DNA of 64,000 bases from Spirosoma montaniterrae (GTDB lineage Bacteria > Bacteroidota > Bacteroidia > Cytophagales > Spirosomataceae): NCBI RefSeq assembly GCF_001988955.1, contig NZ_CP014263.1, positions 124,001 through 188,000 on the forward strand, read 5' to 3'. The notes below the pieces were generated by a model, which saw nothing but the letters and a program-made list of their open reading frames with translations, did not search any database and was not told the origin of the DNA. A program made the position numbers and the translations under genes. Position 1 is the stretch's first letter. The number at the start of each line of letters is the position of its first letter. This document shows positions 63,711 through 64,000 of this stretch, piece by piece.

Positions 63711-63744
63711 CTAATTGCCACGAAATTTGTTTTTCTGAACCTGC

Positions 63745-64000
63745 TCAGAACCGCACCCCTACCTGAACGGCTCCAACGTAGATGGGTGTTTCAGCCGTTT
63801 GCCCAACAATAGGATGCCGGTTCGACTGGTAGGCAACATAGGAAAAGCCGAGAGGTTGCAGATTGACATAGAGGGGCAGTTTTCGTTGCTCATTGAAACG
63901 AACGGTATAGCCTACCAGCACGCCCACTTCGTAATCAGTGCTGCGGTAGCTGCGGCCATCGACTACCGAACCTTCCAGCCGACCCGGCCCAATGGCGTTG
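63745..64000 (-). CDS. Outer-membrane beta-barrel protein, C-terminal fragment
   Basis: Only the last 85 residues or so are in the window; the start lies beyond base 64000. Beta-strand-like alternation (YEVGVLVGYTVRFN, LPLYVNLQPLGFSYVAY, YVGAVQVGVRF) and a final phenylalanine are typical of outer-membrane barrels inserted by BamA. No specific family is recognised. Confidence 0.6.
   Translation of the reverse strand, partial: NAIGPGRLEGSVVDGRSYRSTDYEVGVLVGYTVRFNEQRKLPLYVNLQPLGFSYVAYQSNRHPIVGQTAETPIYVGAVQVGVRF

Overview
This window comes from a Bacteroidota genome, most likely a Spirosoma-like member of the Cytophagales. The indicators are two SusC/SusD pairs, a SprE/PorW lipoprotein of the type IX secretion/gliding system, Bacteroidota-type -7 promoter elements (TAnnTTTG), few Shine-Dalgarno sequences, many exported carbohydrate-active proteins and GC-rich coding DNA with AT-rich spacers. 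The species assignment is inference.

Layout. Positions 1-4.1 kb: a bifunctional PBP1A (running off the left edge) and SprE on the minus strand; both are broken by single-base frameshifts. 4.2-7.5 kb: the membrane half of the F-type ATP synthase (AtpZ-like, a small membrane protein, atpB, atpE, atpF, atpH). 7.5-21.5 kb: a class A beta-lactamase-like serine hydrolase with a GNAT acetyltransferase, a GtaA-type exported protein, a triple-PAS histidine kinase, an SDR-like oxidoreductase, an MG2/TonB-plug protein, an SMP-30 lactonase, and mrdA-rodA for rod-shape wall synthesis. 21.5-53.9 kb: a large sugar-utilisation region. 54-64 kb: housekeeping genes again (S41 protease, two small exported proteins, ffh, a hicBA toxin-antitoxin pair, atpA-atpG, maeB and the end of an outer-membrane protein).

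How the 21.5-53.9 kb region fits together. Several transcription units meet at three identical palindromes, AATTGTACACAATT (24490, 40792, 41651). One FadR-type GntR regulator (32508-33206) is encoded within the region and has related half-sites in front of its own gene. The units are: (i) split transketolase plus a GH5-like hydrolase; (ii) MFS transporter, Asp/Glu racemase-like protein, DUF5060/DUF4038 hydrolase and a CE1-like esterase fused to a GH140-like apiosidase domain; (iii) SusC-SusD, Tat-exported Gfo/Idh oxidoreductase, exported TIM-barrel isomerase and the GntR regulator; (iv) a lectin-fold protein; (v) lectin/DUF5060/DUF4038 hydrolase, second SusC-SusD, a GH67-like glycosidase, a truncated DHDPS-family protein, a hexuronate-type MFS transporter and an RraA-type aldolase. 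A plausible reading is use of a plant glycan carrying apiose and/or uronic acids: outer-membrane uptake, periplasmic trimming, inner-membrane import and transketolase/aldolase entry into central metabolism. The substrate is inference and no sugar kinase is seen.

The region is rich in repeats: three copies of a C-rich palindromic element (one translated in frame inside an MFS gene), a 186-bp element with 32-bp terminal inverted repeats filling the susD-Gfo/Idh gap, and 8-bp tandem arrays, one of them inside a signal-peptide coding region where copy changes would shift the frame. The atp genes lie on both sides of the 51-kb stretch, atpH before it and atpA after it, in the same orientation. No tRNA, rRNA, CRISPR array or transposase gene was seen. 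No gene-free stretch exceeds 300 bases.
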